A stretch of 64,000 bases of DNA from Pseudomonas inefficax (GCF_900277125.1 NZ_OPYN01000001.1:186001-250000), one strand, 5' to 3'; counted from the first letter of the stretch, positions 37,263 through 46,941 are shown. Translations and numbers: made by a program. The notes: a model not told the origin generated them from the letters alone.

Positions 37263-37290
37263 AAGAAAGCCCGCAGATGCGGGCTTTTTT
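37263..37290. terminator. Terminator of the RcnB-like gene
   Basis: AAAGCCCGCA / TGCGGGCTTT forms a short-loop stem with T-runs on both strands (six T on the forward strand). It lies 14 bases beyond the RcnB stop. Confidence 0.85.
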
Positions 37291-37303
37291 GTGCCTGTAG
37301 AAA

Positions 37304-37711
37304 TCAGTAACCGCTGAGGACGTTGACGATGACACCACTGGCAATGGCCACTAACACATAGTCCCCGTTCACATACAACCAGCGGTGATCACGCGGTGGC
37401 GCATACAAGTGGCGTGCTTTCCAGTCGGTCACCCAGTAACGGTCGCCACGGTAATGCGGGTCAACCACATGGCCACGCTGCCACTGCTGATGCGGAACCG
37501 GCATGCCCTGTTGTGGATGGAAGTTCGGGTCACGATAAGCGGGACCGCGGCCATTATCATGTCGGCCTTGGTGCTGCGGCTGACCATGCGGTGGGTTGCT
37601 TTGGTGCGATGGGCCGCCATCATGCCGGTCGGGTGGGCCTGGCTGCGCGAAACTGGCCAAGGGGGCGCTGAGCATGAGCGCGGCGCAGATCACGGTCAGG
37701 GTTTTCTTCAT
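37304..37711 (-). CDS. RcnB-family periplasmic protein
   Basis: This 135-residue precursor has a signal peptide ending SFA at about residue 21 (MKKTLTVICAALMLSAPLAS). The mature part is rich in His, Gly, Pro and Gln and ends with the RcnB-type domain: RYWVTDWKARHLYAPPRDHR then WLYVNGDYVLVAIASGVIV. RcnB proteins modulate nickel and cobalt in E. coli. Here the Pro/His-rich linker is longer. The start is the MKK at 37711; the frame extends 25 codons upstream. It stands at the border of the accessory and core regions. Confidence 0.8.
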   Translation of the reverse strand: MKKTLTVICAALMLSAPLASFAQPGPPDRHDGGPSHQSNPPHGQPQHQGRHDNGRGPAYRDPNFHPQQGMPVPHQQWQRGHVVDPHYRGDRYWVTDWKARHLYAPPRDHRWLYVNGDYVLVAIASGVIVNVLSGY

Positions 37712-37847
37712 TTTGCGGTCCTCTGCATGTTGATGCCTGGCGGGAGCTGACTGGCTACCAGGTTCGGTTAACTGATCAGACCACAATCATTCCCGCTTAA
37801 TGTCAGGACAGAGGTAAAGGTCCGGTAAAGGTCCATGAAGCGCCATC

Positions 37848-37921
37848 ATTGTGGGAGCGGGTATTGCGCTGTATTCACGGCCTGTACTGTACCTGTGGGA
37901 GCTGGCTTGCCGGCGATACGG
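37848..37921. repeat. Degenerate REP-like elements
   Basis: GTGGGAGCGGGTATTG and CCTGTGGGAGCTGGCTTGCC are two imperfect copies of the P. putida REP core in direct orientation. They are the leftmost REP sequences in the window. Confidence 0.55.
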
Positions 37922-37938
37922 CCAGCACAACCAACGCG

Positions 37939-39231
37939 TCAATTCAGGCCAAGCGCCTTCAACCGGCGATACAGCGTTCGCTCGCTCAGGCCAAGGTGAC
38001 GGGCCAGTTCACTGCGTGAGCCCTTGAACTGTTCCAGTGCCTGCGCCAGCTCGCCCAGATGATTGCGCCTGCCACCTGCCGTAATCACCCCCGCCGGCGC
38101 AATATCCTCCGGCAAATGCTCTGGCCGGATCAGTCCGTCATCGGCAAACAAGCGAGCCCTTTCCAGAATGTTGCGCAGCTCGCGAATGTTGCCCGGAAAT
38201 GGATGCAGCCCAAGCTGCTGCAAGGCGTCGTCGCTCAGCCTCGGTGTCGGCTTGCCTGCCATGCGCTGTAGCAGGCTCTGTGCGAGCAAGGGCAGATCCT
38301 CTACCCGTTCGCGCAAAGCAGGAAGACGGATCGGGAAGCCGCTGATGCGGTAGTACAGATCTTCGCGGAAGGTGCCGTCCGCGACCATTTGCCTGAGCGG
38401 TTTATGGGTTGCCGACACCAGGCGGAAATCCGAATGCACCGTGCGCAGGCTACCCACCGGGCGGAAGCTGCCGGACTCGATCAGGCGCAGCAGCTTCACC
38501 TGCATCGCCAGCGGTACCTCGCCAATTTCGTCTAGGAACAGGGTGCCGCCGTGCGCCGCTTCAGCCAGGCCGATCTTGCGCTGGTTGGCGCCAGTGAACG
38601 CGCCCTTCTCGTAACCGAACAACTCGCTCTCGAGCAACGACTCGGTCAGGCCAGTACAGTCGACCACCACCAACGGGCCGTTTGCCCTGGGGCTGCCCAT
38701 GTGTACCGCGCGAGCAAACAGTTCCTTGCCGGTACCCGATTCCCCCTGCAGCAACACCGGGATCTGCGCTGGCGCCGCACGCTGCAGGCTGGCCAGAGCC
38801 GCCTTGAAAGCGGGTGCTCGGCCGACCAGCCCTTGTCCCTGAGGCTGTGCCGAGGCGAGGGTGATGCTGGTCAGGCGTTCGACAAAGGCCACCACCCTGC
38901 CCTGTTTATCCAGGATCGGCCGCAGCTCGACATCCACATGTTCGGGGCCGCGTGGCGTGTGATGAATGTGCAGCACACGCTCCGGCACCTTGCTTTGCCA
39001 TGCCTTACGCATCGGGCAATGCTCGCCGGCCTGGTCGCAAGGCACGGCGTAGTGGTGCGAGACCTTGTGACATTTTTCACCCAGGGGTGCCTGCTCATGG
39101 CGGCCGAACTGGCGGCGATAGGCAGCATTGGCCGCCAGGATGTTGTAGTCGGTATCCAGCACGATGGTTGGCAGGGCATCGTGCTCAAGATAGGAAACCA
39201 AAGCTAGGATGAGGGGATGGGCTTCAGGCAT
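37939..39231 (-). CDS. fisR: FisR-like sigma-54-dependent activator, sulfane-sulfur sensor
   Basis: This 430-residue protein has a PAS-like N-terminal domain with Cys54, Cys65 and Cys72, spaced 11 and 7. That matches the three sensing cysteines known in FisR (Cys53, Cys64, Cys71), which react with sulfane sulfur. The AAA+ domain has Walker A GESGTGKE, the sigma-54 contact GAFTGA, and Walker [13 protein letters not shown] Fis-type helix-turn-helix ([20 protein letters not shown]) ends it. It lies divergent from the persulfide dioxygenase gene, which has a -24/-12 promoter. The ATG at 39231 is used; earlier in-frame sequence lies in the control region and is not coding. Confidence 0.85.
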   Translation of the reverse strand: MPEAHPLILALVSYLEHDALPTIVLDTDYNILAANAAYRRQFGRHEQAPLGEKCHKVSHHYAVPCDQAGEHCPMRKAWQSKVPERVLHIHHTPRGPEHVDVELRPILDKQGRVVAFVERLTSITLASAQPQGQGLVGRAPAFKAALASLQRAAPAQIPVLLQGESGTGKELFARAVHMGSPRANGPLVVVDCTGLTESLLESELFGYEKGAFTGANQRKIGLAEAAHGGTLFLDEIGEVPLAMQVKLLRLIESGSFRPVGSLRTVHSDFRLVSATHKPLRQMVADGTFREDLYYRISGFPIRLPALRERVEDLPLLAQSLLQRMAGKPTPRLSDDALQQLGLHPFPGNIRELRNILERARLFADDGLIRPEHLPEDIAPAGVITAGGRRNHLGELAQALEQFKGSRSELARHLGLSERTLYRRLKALGLN

Positions 39232-39268
39232 GACGGCACCGATTGGATGACCGGGGCAGGGTAACAAG

Positions 39269-39345
39269 GACTGCCAAACACTGCCATTGGCTGACAGTCG
39301 ACTGCCATCTGCGCTGCCACTGTCGTCGGCAACTGTCAGCAACCG
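39269..39345. promoter_or_regulatory. Repeated ACTGCCA elements, candidate FisR binding region
   Basis: Within about 75 bases the words GACTGCCA, CACTGCCA and GACTGCCA occur, together with CTGACAG, TGCCACTGTC and GCAACTGTCAG. This direct and inverted TGCCA/TGACAG array sits 35-110 bases upstream of the -24/-12 promoter, as expected for an enhancer of a sigma-54 activator. Confidence 0.6.
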
Positions 39346-39379
39346 ACCGGTTTCGTTGACCCACGGGCAGGAAGTTGCC

Positions 39380-39395
39380 TGGCATGTATCTTGAT
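39380..39395 (+). promoter_or_regulatory. Sigma-54 (-24/-12) promoter of the persulfide dioxygenase gene
   Basis: TGGCATGTATCTTGAT has the GG and TTG(C/A) elements at sigma-54 spacing (consensus TGGCAC, N5, TTGC). It lies 59 bases before the start codon at 39454. Confidence 0.7.
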
Positions 39396-39453
39396 AAACC
39401 TCCTGACACTGCCTACGCCTGTACAAGGCTGGGCGGATAAATTGGAGAACGCG

Positions 39454-40338
39454 ATGATCATCGGCAACAACCTGCACGTGGACGCCTTTTACGACAAGGC
39501 GACCTCGACCATCAGCTACCTGGTCATGGACCGTGAAACCCGCCAATGCGCATTGATCGACAGTGTGCTGGATTACGACCCCAAGTCCGGGCGCACCTGC
39601 ACTGCGTCGGCGGACCGCCTGATCCAGCGTGTGACCGAGCTTGAAGCCAGCGTGCAGTGGGTGCTGGAAACCCATGTGCATGCAGACCACCTTTCGGCGG
39701 CGGCCTATTTGAAGGAAAAGCTAGGTGGCCATACCGCCATCGGCGCGCACATCACCCAGGTACAGAAAGTGTTCGGTGCCCTGTTCAACGCCGAGCCCGG
39801 CTTCGCCCGCGATGGCAGCCAGTTCGATGTGCTGTTCGAGGACGAGGAAGGTTTCCGTATTGGCAACCTGCATGCCCGCGCGTTGCACACCCCGGGGCAC
39901 ACGCCTGCGTGCATGAGCTTCATGATCGAGGACGCCGGCGAGATCGCGGTGTTCGTCGGCGACACCTTGTTCATGCCCGACTACGGTACCGCCCGTTGCG
40001 ACTTCCCTGGGGCCGATGCCCGCACCCTGTACCGCTCGATCCGTCGCCTGCTGGCCTTCCCCGATCAGACCCGGCTGTTCATGTGCCACGATTACCTGCC
40101 AGGTGGCCGTGACATGCAGTACGTCACCACCGTGGCCGAGCAGCGCGCTAACAATATTCATATCCACCAGGGCATCGACGAGGACAGCTTCGTCGCTATG
40201 CGTGAAGCCCGCGACAAGACCCTCGACATGCCCGTGCTGATCCTGCCGTCGGTGCAGGTGAACATGCGCAGCGGCCAGTTCCCCGCGCCGGAAGATAACG
40301 GTGTGAGCTATCTGAAGATTCCGCTGAACAAGCTGTGA
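39454..40338 (+). CDS. Persulfide dioxygenase (ETHE1/Blh-like metallo-beta-lactamase fold)
   Basis: This 294-residue enzyme oxidises glutathione persulfide to sulfite. The metal-binding motif [11 protein letters not shown] (HxHxDH) lies near residue 72, with later ligands in [32 protein letters not shown] and [11 protein letters not shown]. The ATG at 39454 follows GGAGAACGCG, which fixes the start. It is the first gene of a sulfur module with sqr downstream and a FisR-like activator divergent. It should use iron. Confidence 0.9.
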   Translation: MIIGNNLHVDAFYDKATSTISYLVMDRETRQCALIDSVLDYDPKSGRTCTASADRLIQRVTELEASVQWVLETHVHADHLSAAAYLKEKLGGHTAIGAHITQVQKVFGALFNAEPGFARDGSQFDVLFEDEEGFRIGNLHARALHTPGHTPACMSFMIEDAGEIAVFVGDTLFMPDYGTARCDFPGADARTLYRSIRRLLAFPDQTRLFMCHDYLPGGRDMQYVTTVAEQRANNIHIHQGIDEDSFVAMREARDKTLDMPVLILPSVQVNMRSGQFPAPEDNGVSYLKIPLNKL

Positions 40339-40377
40339 CCGCCCTGCCCCATAACCAGATTTACAGGATTTACCGCC

Positions 40378-41649
40378 ATGCCTGCCTTGTTGTCCCCTGC
40401 CAATACCGACCACCACAAAGTGGTCATCGTCGGTGCCGGCGCCGCCGGAATCGCCACTGCTTCCAGCCTGATCAGCCGTGACCCGTCGCTGGATGTGACC
40501 TTGATCGACCCCGCCGAAGTGCATTACTACCAGCCCGGCTGGACCATGGTCGGTGCCGGTGTTTTCAAGGCGCCAAGCACTGCTCGCACCATGGCCTCGA
40601 CCATTCCGCGCGGCGTGCGCTGGATAAAGGCACGCGTGCAGGGGTTCGACCCGCTGGGCCAGCTGGTTCTGCTCGAAGGCGGCCGCGCCATCAGTTATGA
40701 ACAGTTGGTGGTCTGCCCCGGCCTCAAGCTGGATTGGGCGGCCATTGATGGCCTCAGCGAGACCTTGGGCCGCAATGGCGTCACCTCCAACTACCGCTAC
40801 GACCTGGCGCCCTACACCTGGGAACTGGTGCAGAAGCTCAAGCAAGGCCGAGCCCTGTTCTGCCAGCCGCCTATGCCGATCAAGTGCGCAGGCGCGCCGC
40901 AGAAGGCGCTGTACCTGTCTTGCGACCACTGGCTGCGGCACGGTCACCTGGGGGCTGTGAAAGCCAGCTTCTTCAATGCCGGCGCAGTGTTGTTCGGTGT
41001 GGCGGACTACGTGCCCGCACTGATGAAGTACATCGACAAGTACGCCGTGGACCTGCATTTTTCCCACCGCCTGGTCGCCGTGGACGGCCCCAACAAGCGC
41101 GCCACCTTCGTGCGCAACTTGGCCGATGGCAGCAGCGAAACCCGTGTCGAGGTCTTCGACATGCTGCACGTGGTACCACCGCAGGTGGCACCGGACTTCA
41201 TTCGTGAAAGCCCGTTGGCCGACAGCGCCGGCTGGGTCGATGTCGATCCGCACACCCTGCGCCATCGCAAATACACCAACGTGCATGCCCTGGGTGACGT
41301 AGCCAATACCAGCAATGCCAAGACCGCCGCTGCTGCACGCAAGCAAGCTCCGGTCGTGGCCAACAACGTGCTGGTGGCCCTGGGCAGGCTGCCTACCCTG
41401 GCCCAGTACGATGGTTATGGCTCATGCCCGCTCACTGTCGAGCGCGGCAAGATCGTCCTGGCCGAGTTCACCTATGGCGGCAAGCTGGCACCGAGCTTCC
41501 CCAACTGGTTGCTGGATGGCCGCAAACCGACACGTCTGGCCTGGTTGCTCAAGGCACAGGTGCTGCCACCCTTGTACTGGAAAGGCATGCTCAAAGGCCG
41601 CGAGTGGCTCGCACGGCCACAGCCGTTGGTAGCCGAGGGTCGGCAGTGA
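40378..41649 (+). CDS. sqr: Sulfide:quinone oxidoreductase
   Basis: This 423-residue FAD protein begins with a dinucleotide fold, KVVIVGAGAAGIATASSLIS (residues about 13-35). Cysteines in VVCPGLKLDW, KCAGAPQKALYLSCDHWLRH and nearby are the expected redox and sulfur-carrying positions. VHALGDVANTSNAKTAAAAR binds the flavin. It oxidises sulfide to a persulfide and passes electrons to ubiquinone at the inner membrane. The persulfide dioxygenase encoded 39 bases upstream handles the next step. Confidence 0.88.
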   Translation: MPALLSPANTDHHKVVIVGAGAAGIATASSLISRDPSLDVTLIDPAEVHYYQPGWTMVGAGVFKAPSTARTMASTIPRGVRWIKARVQGFDPLGQLVLLEGGRAISYEQLVVCPGLKLDWAAIDGLSETLGRNGVTSNYRYDLAPYTWELVQKLKQGRALFCQPPMPIKCAGAPQKALYLSCDHWLRHGHLGAVKASFFNAGAVLFGVADYVPALMKYIDKYAVDLHFSHRLVAVDGPNKRATFVRNLADGSSETRVEVFDMLHVVPPQVAPDFIRESPLADSAGWVDVDPHTLRHRKYTNVHALGDVANTSNAKTAAAARKQAPVVANNVLVALGRLPTLAQYDGYGSCPLTVERGKIVLAEFTYGGKLAPSFPNWLLDGRKPTRLAWLLKAQVLPPLYWKGMLKGREWLARPQPLVAEGRQ

Positions 41650-42464
41650 TCGAACATCAAATACTGGGAGCGGGCCTGGGGGCGATCATCGGTGCCGTGC
41701 TGGCGTTGACCGGTGCCGGCGGTGGCATTCTCGCAGTGCCTTTGCTGGTGTTCGGCCTGGGTTTGTCGATGGTTGAGGCTGCACCGGTCGGCCTGCTGGC
41801 TGTCGGCATGGCGGCAGCGGTGGGTGCTGCGCTGGGCTTGCGTCAGGGCTTGGTGCGCTACCGGGCGGCGTTGTTCATCGCATTGATCGGTGTGGCAGCG
41901 GCCCCGTTCGGGCTGATGCTGGCCCACCGCTTGCCGAACACGCCACTGCAGTTGGTGTTCGCCGGGGTGTTGGTGTACGCCTGCCTGCGCATCTGGCGCA
42001 AGGCGGCCAAGGAACTGCGCGGCGAAGCCAATGACGCCCATCGCTACATCGAACCCTGCGTGCTGAACCCGTTGCAGGGCCGTTTGCGCTGGACCCTGCC
42101 CTGCGCGCGCGCCCTGGCCTTCACCGGCGCACTGTCCGGGCTGCTGTCCGGCCTGCTCGGCGTGGGCGGTGGCTTTGTCATCATCCCGGCCCTGAACCGC
42201 TACACCAACCTGCGGATGGCCAGCATCGTCTCCACTTCGCTGGCGGTGATCGCGCTGGTGTCCACCGGCAGCGTGGTCAGCGCCAGCCTGGCAGGGGTCA
42301 TGCACTGGCGGGTTGGCGCCCCGTTCGCCGTCGGTGCGGTGCTCGGCCTGCTGCTGGCTCGGCCATTGGCGGCCAGGCTGGCCGGGCCGCGCTTGCAGCA
42401 GATGTTTGCCGTGGCCGGTTGGGCTGCGGCTCTGCTGCTGGCCGGCAAGGCGCTACTGGGCTAG
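41646..42464 (+). CDS. TauE/SafE-family sulfite exporter
   Basis: This 272-residue membrane protein has about eight helices and the two family repeats (ALTGAGGGILAVPLLVFGLG; LSGLLSGLLGVGGGFVIIPA). The start is a GTG overlapping the sqr stop by 4 bases (GTGA), so the two are translationally coupled. TauE/SafE proteins export sulfite or sulfoacetate. Here export of the sulfite made by the dioxygenase fits. Its end overlaps the end of the reverse LysR gene by 12 bases. Confidence 0.88.
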   Translation: MIEHQILGAGLGAIIGAVLALTGAGGGILAVPLLVFGLGLSMVEAAPVGLLAVGMAAAVGAALGLRQGLVRYRAALFIALIGVAAAPFGLMLAHRLPNTPLQLVFAGVLVYACLRIWRKAAKELRGEANDAHRYIEPCVLNPLQGRLRWTLPCARALAFTGALSGLLSGLLGVGGGFVIIPALNRYTNLRMASIVSTSLAVIALVSTGSVVSASLAGVMHWRVGAPFAVGAVLGLLLARPLAARLAGPRLQQMFAVAGWAAALLLAGKALLG

Positions 42465-43340
42465 CAGCTCGCTCTGTTCTGCCGCGCACAGCGCCAGCAG
42501 GTAGTCCCACACTACCCGCAGGCGCACCGACTTGTGCAGTTCGCGGCGGGTACAGATCCAGTAGCTGCGCTGGATGGTTTCGCCAGGCAGCACGCGCACC
42601 AGCGTCGGGTCGTGACGGGCCATGTAGTTGGGCAGTACGGCGATGCCCAGCCCGGCGCGGGCGGCGGTTTGCTGGGCGATCACGCTGGTGCTGCGAAACA
42701 CCACGTTGGGGGCGCGACAGAAGCTATTGAGAAACAGCAGTTCCTGGCTGAACAACAAGTCGTCTACGTAGCCGATCCAGCTGTGCCGGGCCAGGTCCTC
42801 GCGGTTGCGCAGCGGGGGGGCACGATCCAGGTAGGCTTGGCTGGCGTACAAGGCCAGGCGATAGTCGGTGAGCTTGCGGGTGATCAGCAGGTCGGCGTTG
42901 GGCCGTTCCAGGTGAATGCTGATTTCCGCCTCGCGATTGAGGATGCTGACGAAGCGTGGTACCGCCACCAGCTCCACCTCCAGGCCGGGGTAGCGGTCGA
43001 ACAGCGCATTCATGCGCGGGGTGAAGAACATGATGCCGATGCCTTCGGTCACCCCCAGGCGAATCTTGCCGAGCGGCGTGATGGCCTGGGTGATTTCTTC
43101 CTGCGCCAGCAGGGCGACGTTTTCCATGGCTTCGGCATGCTTGAGCAGGGCTTGGCCCGAGGGGGTCAGTTCATAGCCCTGGGCATGCTGCACGAACAAC
43201 GCGGTACCCAGGCTTTGTTCGATGCTCTCGATGTGCCGGGCTACGGTGCTGTGGGTGGTGTTGAGGCGCTTGGCGGCGGTAAGCAGACGGCCGCTGCGCT
43301 GCAACTCGAGGAAAAACCGCAGATCGTTCCAGTCGAACAT
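42453..43340 (-). CDS. LysR-type transcriptional regulator
   Basis: This 295-residue protein has the LysR helix-turn-helix at the N-terminus (FFLELQRSGRLLTAAKRLNT, then ARHIESIEQSLGTALF) and an effector-binding domain with RLGVTEGIGIMFF. It is convergent with the sulfur exporter and divergent from the GMC oxidoreductase gene, 220 bases away, which is its likely target. Confidence 0.87.
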   Translation of the reverse strand: MFDWNDLRFFLELQRSGRLLTAAKRLNTTHSTVARHIESIEQSLGTALFVQHAQGYELTPSGQALLKHAEAMENVALLAQEEITQAITPLGKIRLGVTEGIGIMFFTPRMNALFDRYPGLEVELVAVPRFVSILNREAEISIHLERPNADLLITRKLTDYRLALYASQAYLDRAPPLRNREDLARHSWIGYVDDLLFSQELLFLNSFCRAPNVVFRSTSVIAQQTAARAGLGIAVLPNYMARHDPTLVRVLPGETIQRSYWICTRRELHKSVRLRVVWDYLLALCAAEQSELLAQ

Positions 43341-43364
43341 GCTGATCCTTTTTGCTGTTCGTCC

Positions 43365-43439
43365 GGCCTCTTCGCGGGCACGCCCGCTCCCACAGGGATC
43401 GCGTTACCTTGTGGGAGCGGGCGTGCCCGCGAAGAGGCC
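43365..43439. repeat. Inverted pair of REP elements
   Basis: Two REP copies face each other: GGCCTCTTCGCGGGCACGCC with CCGCTCCCACA, and the complementary arm, around a 15-base centre. The stem is about 30 bp and perfect. It lies in the divergent gap between the LysR and GMC genes. Confidence 0.88.
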
Positions 43440-43559
43440 AGTACAGACTTACCACTGTGCTAAAACGCACAGCGGCTGCGCGAAATCTCGTGTTTCCTCC
43501 ACGAAATTACTCACTAAGATGGACCGGGACAAGAATAATAATCAGGCCCGAGGTTGCAC

Positions 43560-45206
43560 ATGCCATCAGCCGATTCTGTCTTCGACTACGTGGTCGTAGG
43601 GGCCGGTCCCGCCGGTTGCCTGCTGGCCAATCGTTTGTCCGCCGACCCTTCCTGCCGCGTGCTGCTGCTGGAGGCGGGTGGCCGCGACAACTATCCCTGG
43701 ATCCACATCCCCGTTGGTTACCTCTATTGCATCGGCAACCCGCGCACCGACTGGTGCTTCAAGACCGAGGCGCAGCCTGGCCTGGTCGGCCGTGCACTGG
43801 GCTATCCACGCGGCAAGGTGCTGGGTGGCTGCTCCTCGATCAACGGCATGATCTACATGCGCGGCCAGGCCGCCGACTACGACCGCTGGGCCGAGCAGGG
43901 CAACGACGGGTGGGCCTGGAAGGACGTAATGCCGCTGTTCAAGGCCAGCGAAAGCCACTTTGCCGGCGCCAGCGAGCACCACGGTGGTGATGGCGAATGG
44001 CGGGTCGAGCGCCAGCGCTACAGCTGGCCGATCCTCGATGCCTTCCGCGATGCTGCCGAGCAGAGCGGCATCGGCAAGGTCGACGACTTCAATACTGGCG
44101 ACAACCAGGGCTGTGGATACTTTCAGGTGAACCAGCGCAGCGGTGTGCGCTGGAACGCTTCCAAGGCTTTCCTGCGGCCGATCAACAACCGCCCCAACCT
44201 CACCGTGCTGACCGGCGTTCAGGTTGAACAGGTACTGCTCAACAACACCCGTGCACGGGCGGTGAAAGCGTTCTGGCAGGGTGCCTGGCATGAGTTTGCG
44301 GCACGCCGCGAGATCATCCTCTGTGCGGGCGCGGTGGGCTCTCCTGGCATCCTGCAGCGCTCCGGCATCGGCCCACGACAGCTACTGGAAAGCCTGGGCA
44401 TAGGCGTGCGTCACGACATGCCCGGTGTTGGCGGCAACCTGCAGGATCACCTGCAACTGCGCCTGATCTATCAGATTCGCAATACCCGCACCCTCAACCA
44501 GATGGCCAACAGCCTGTGGGGCAAGATGGGCATGGGCCTGCGCTACCTTTATGACCGAAGTGGCCCGCTGGCCATGGCGCCGAGCCAGCTGGGGGCATTC
44601 GTGCGTTCAAGCCCGGAACAGGCCACCGCCAACCTGCAGTACCACGTGCAACCGCTGTCACTTGAGCGCTTCGGCGAGCCACTGCACACGTTCCCGGCCT
44701 TTACCGCTTCGGTGTGCAACCTGCGCCCGGCCAGCCGCGGGCGTATCGATATCCGCAGCAGCGACATGAACAGCACGCCGCTGATCGATCCCAACTACCT
44801 AAGTGACCCCCAGGACCTGCGCGTTGCCGCCGATTCCATTCGCCTTACCCGGCGTATCGTCCAGGCCCCTGCCCTCGCCGCGTTCGACCCGAAGGAATAC
44901 CTGCCGGGCCCAGCCCTGCAAACTGAAGAGGAGCTGTTCGAAGCTGCCGGCAAGATCGGCACCACCATCTTCCACCCGGTCGGCACCTGCCGCATGGGCA
45001 ATGGCGAACTGGACGTTGTGGATAACCAGTTGCGCGTGCACGGCATCCCCGGCCTGCGCGTGGCAGACGCCTCGATCATGCCGCAGATCACCTCCGGCAA
45101 TACCTGTTCACCCACCCTGATGATCGCCGAGAAGGCGGCGCAACTGATCCTCAAAGGAGCTGCCACCCAGACCTATCTGAACGAAGACGCAATACCGACG
45201 CCCTGA
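43560..45206 (+). CDS. GMC-family FAD oxidoreductase (choline dehydrogenase-like)
   Basis: This 548-residue protein has an N-terminal FAD fold, DYVVVGAGPAGCLLANRLSA (about residues 8-30). GMC signatures follow in VLGGCSSINGMIYMRGQAAD and, later, GAVGSPGILQRSGIGP. The C-terminal active site is FHPVGTCRMG with NTCSPTLMIAEKAA, containing the catalytic His. The substrate is an alcohol, but which one cannot be told. The ATG at 43560 follows CCGAGG. It is likely co-transcribed with the MHS transporter that begins 98 bases downstream. Confidence 0.88.
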   Translation: MPSADSVFDYVVVGAGPAGCLLANRLSADPSCRVLLLEAGGRDNYPWIHIPVGYLYCIGNPRTDWCFKTEAQPGLVGRALGYPRGKVLGGCSSINGMIYMRGQAADYDRWAEQGNDGWAWKDVMPLFKASESHFAGASEHHGGDGEWRVERQRYSWPILDAFRDAAEQSGIGKVDDFNTGDNQGCGYFQVNQRSGVRWNASKAFLRPINNRPNLTVLTGVQVEQVLLNNTRARAVKAFWQGAWHEFAARREIILCAGAVGSPGILQRSGIGPRQLLESLGIGVRHDMPGVGGNLQDHLQLRLIYQIRNTRTLNQMANSLWGKMGMGLRYLYDRSGPLAMAPSQLGAFVRSSPEQATANLQYHVQPLSLERFGEPLHTFPAFTASVCNLRPASRGRIDIRSSDMNSTPLIDPNYLSDPQDLRVAADSIRLTRRIVQAPALAAFDPKEYLPGPALQTEEELFEAAGKIGTTIFHPVGTCRMGNGELDVVDNQLRVHGIPGLRVADASIMPQITSGNTCSPTLMIAEKAAQLILKGAATQTYLNEDAIPTP

Positions 45207-45304
45207 CCACGGGTGCGTGCAGTACCGGCAGCTGGCGGTCAGAAGCTGCCGACAGTGGAACAACAAGAATAATCACTGTGGCCTGCGGGCCGAGGACAGC
45301 AACG

Positions 45305-46924
45305 ATGTCGGATTACATCCAAGAGCAGGGTGCGGCGGCCAGCAGCTCCAGCCGTCGTGAAGAACGCAAGATCATTTTCGCGTCATCCCTCGGGACAGTT
45401 TTCGAGTGGTATGACTTTTTTCTCTATGGTGCGCTGGCAGCGGTCATCAGCAAGCAGTTCTTCGCTGGCGTGAACGACACCACCGCCTTCATCTTCGCCC
45501 TCATGGCCTTTGCTGCCGGCTTCCTGGTGCGGCCGTTCGGTGCGCTGGTGTTCGGCCGGCTGGGCGACATGATCGGGCGCAAGTACACCTTCCTGGTCAC
45601 CATCGTGCTGATGGGCCTGTCCACCTTCGCGGTGGGGCTGTTGCCCACCTATGCCAGCATCGGCATCGCGGCACCGATCATCCTGGTAGTCCTGCGCATG
45701 CTGCAGGGGCTGGCGCTGGGTGGTGAATACGGCGGTGCGGCCACCTACGTGGCCGAGCATGCGCCGCCCGGCAAGCGCGGTTTCCACACCGGTTTCATCC
45801 AGTCCACCGCCACCCTTGGCCTGTTGTTGTCGCTGCTGGTGGTGCTGGGCAGCCGCTATGTCAGTGGCGACCAGTTCGAAACCTGGGGCTGGCGCCTGCC
45901 GTTCCTGCTGTCGATCGTGCTGCTGGCGATTTCCACCTGGATCCGCATGAGCATGCACGAGTCGCCGGCGTTCGTGAAAATGAAGGCGCAAGGCAAGGTC
46001 AGCAAGTCGCCGATCCGTGAGTCGTTCACCTCCTGGCCGAACCTGAAGGTGGTGCTTACCGCCCTGTTCAGCATCAACGCCGGGCAGGCCGTAACCTTCT
46101 ACACGGCGCAATTCTACGTGCTGTTCTTCATGACCCAGATGCTGAAGATGGACCCGGCCCAAGCCAACACCCTGCTGATCATCAGCGTGGTCATTGGTGC
46201 GCCGTTCTTCGTGTTCTTCGGCTGGTTGTCCGACCGTATTGGCCGCAAGCCGATCCTGATGCTCGGCCTGCTGCTGGCCACCGTGCTGTACTTCCCGTTG
46301 TTCAAGGCGCTGAGCCACTACGCCAACCCTCAGATCGACGCGGCCAGCCGCCAGGCGCCGATCGTGGTCACCGCCGACCCACAAGGTTGTACCTTCCAGT
46401 TCGACCCGGTGGGCAAGGCGCGTTTCGACAGCCCGTGCGACAAGGTCAAGACATTCCTGGTCAAGCAGGGCCTGCCGTACAGCTCGGTGGATGTGGCGGG
46501 CAGCGATGTGGTGGTCAACATCGGTGACAAGACCATCAACGGCTTCGACGAAGCGGCCATGCGTGCGGCGGTGGAACAGGCTGGCTACCCCGCCAAGGCG
46601 GACCCTGGTCAGGTCAACCAGGTGATGGTGGTGGTGCTGATCGTGGCGATGATCCTGATCGCGACCATGACCTATGGCCCGCTGGCGGCGGTGATGGTCG
46701 AGTTGTTCCCGACTCGTATCCGCTACACCTCGATGTCGCTGCCCTACCACATTGGCAACGGCTGGTTTGGTGGCTTCCTGCCAACGGTGTCGTTCGCCCT
46801 GGTGGTGTATACCGGGGATATCTTCTATGGGCTGTGGTACCCGGTGCTGGTGACCGGGGTCAGCCTGGTGGTGGGGATCTTCTGCCTGAAAGAAACCAAG
46901 GATGTGGATATCGACAAGATCTAA
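45305..46924 (+). CDS. MHS-family MFS transporter with large inserted loop
   Basis: This 539-residue transporter has the metabolite:H+ symporter signatures KIIFASSLGTVFEWYDFFLY at the start, GRLGDMIGRKYTF after helix 2 and GWLSDRIGRKPILM in the second half. Between two helices (residues about 337-437) it has a 100-residue hydrophilic insert with two cysteines (TFQFDPVGKARFDSPCDK), probably a periplasmic domain. Such inserts occur in some MHS members. The neighbouring GMC gene suggests that the imported compound is an alcohol or acid used by that enzyme. Confidence 0.85.
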   Translation: MSDYIQEQGAAASSSSRREERKIIFASSLGTVFEWYDFFLYGALAAVISKQFFAGVNDTTAFIFALMAFAAGFLVRPFGALVFGRLGDMIGRKYTFLVTIVLMGLSTFAVGLLPTYASIGIAAPIILVVLRMLQGLALGGEYGGAATYVAEHAPPGKRGFHTGFIQSTATLGLLLSLLVVLGSRYVSGDQFETWGWRLPFLLSIVLLAISTWIRMSMHESPAFVKMKAQGKVSKSPIRESFTSWPNLKVVLTALFSINAGQAVTFYTAQFYVLFFMTQMLKMDPAQANTLLIISVVIGAPFFVFFGWLSDRIGRKPILMLGLLLATVLYFPLFKALSHYANPQIDAASRQAPIVVTADPQGCTFQFDPVGKARFDSPCDKVKTFLVKQGLPYSSVDVAGSDVVVNIGDKTINGFDEAAMRAAVEQAGYPAKADPGQVNQVMVVVLIVAMILIATMTYGPLAAVMVELFPTRIRYTSMSLPYHIGNGWFGGFLPTVSFALVVYTGDIFYGLWYPVLVTGVSLVVGIFCLKETKDVDIDKI

Positions 46925-46941
46925 GGGCTGGCGCGGCCCTT

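Noticed and set aside
39721..41346. Reverse 541-codon open frame
   Set aside because: Antisense to the persulfide dioxygenase and sqr genes; no known motif.
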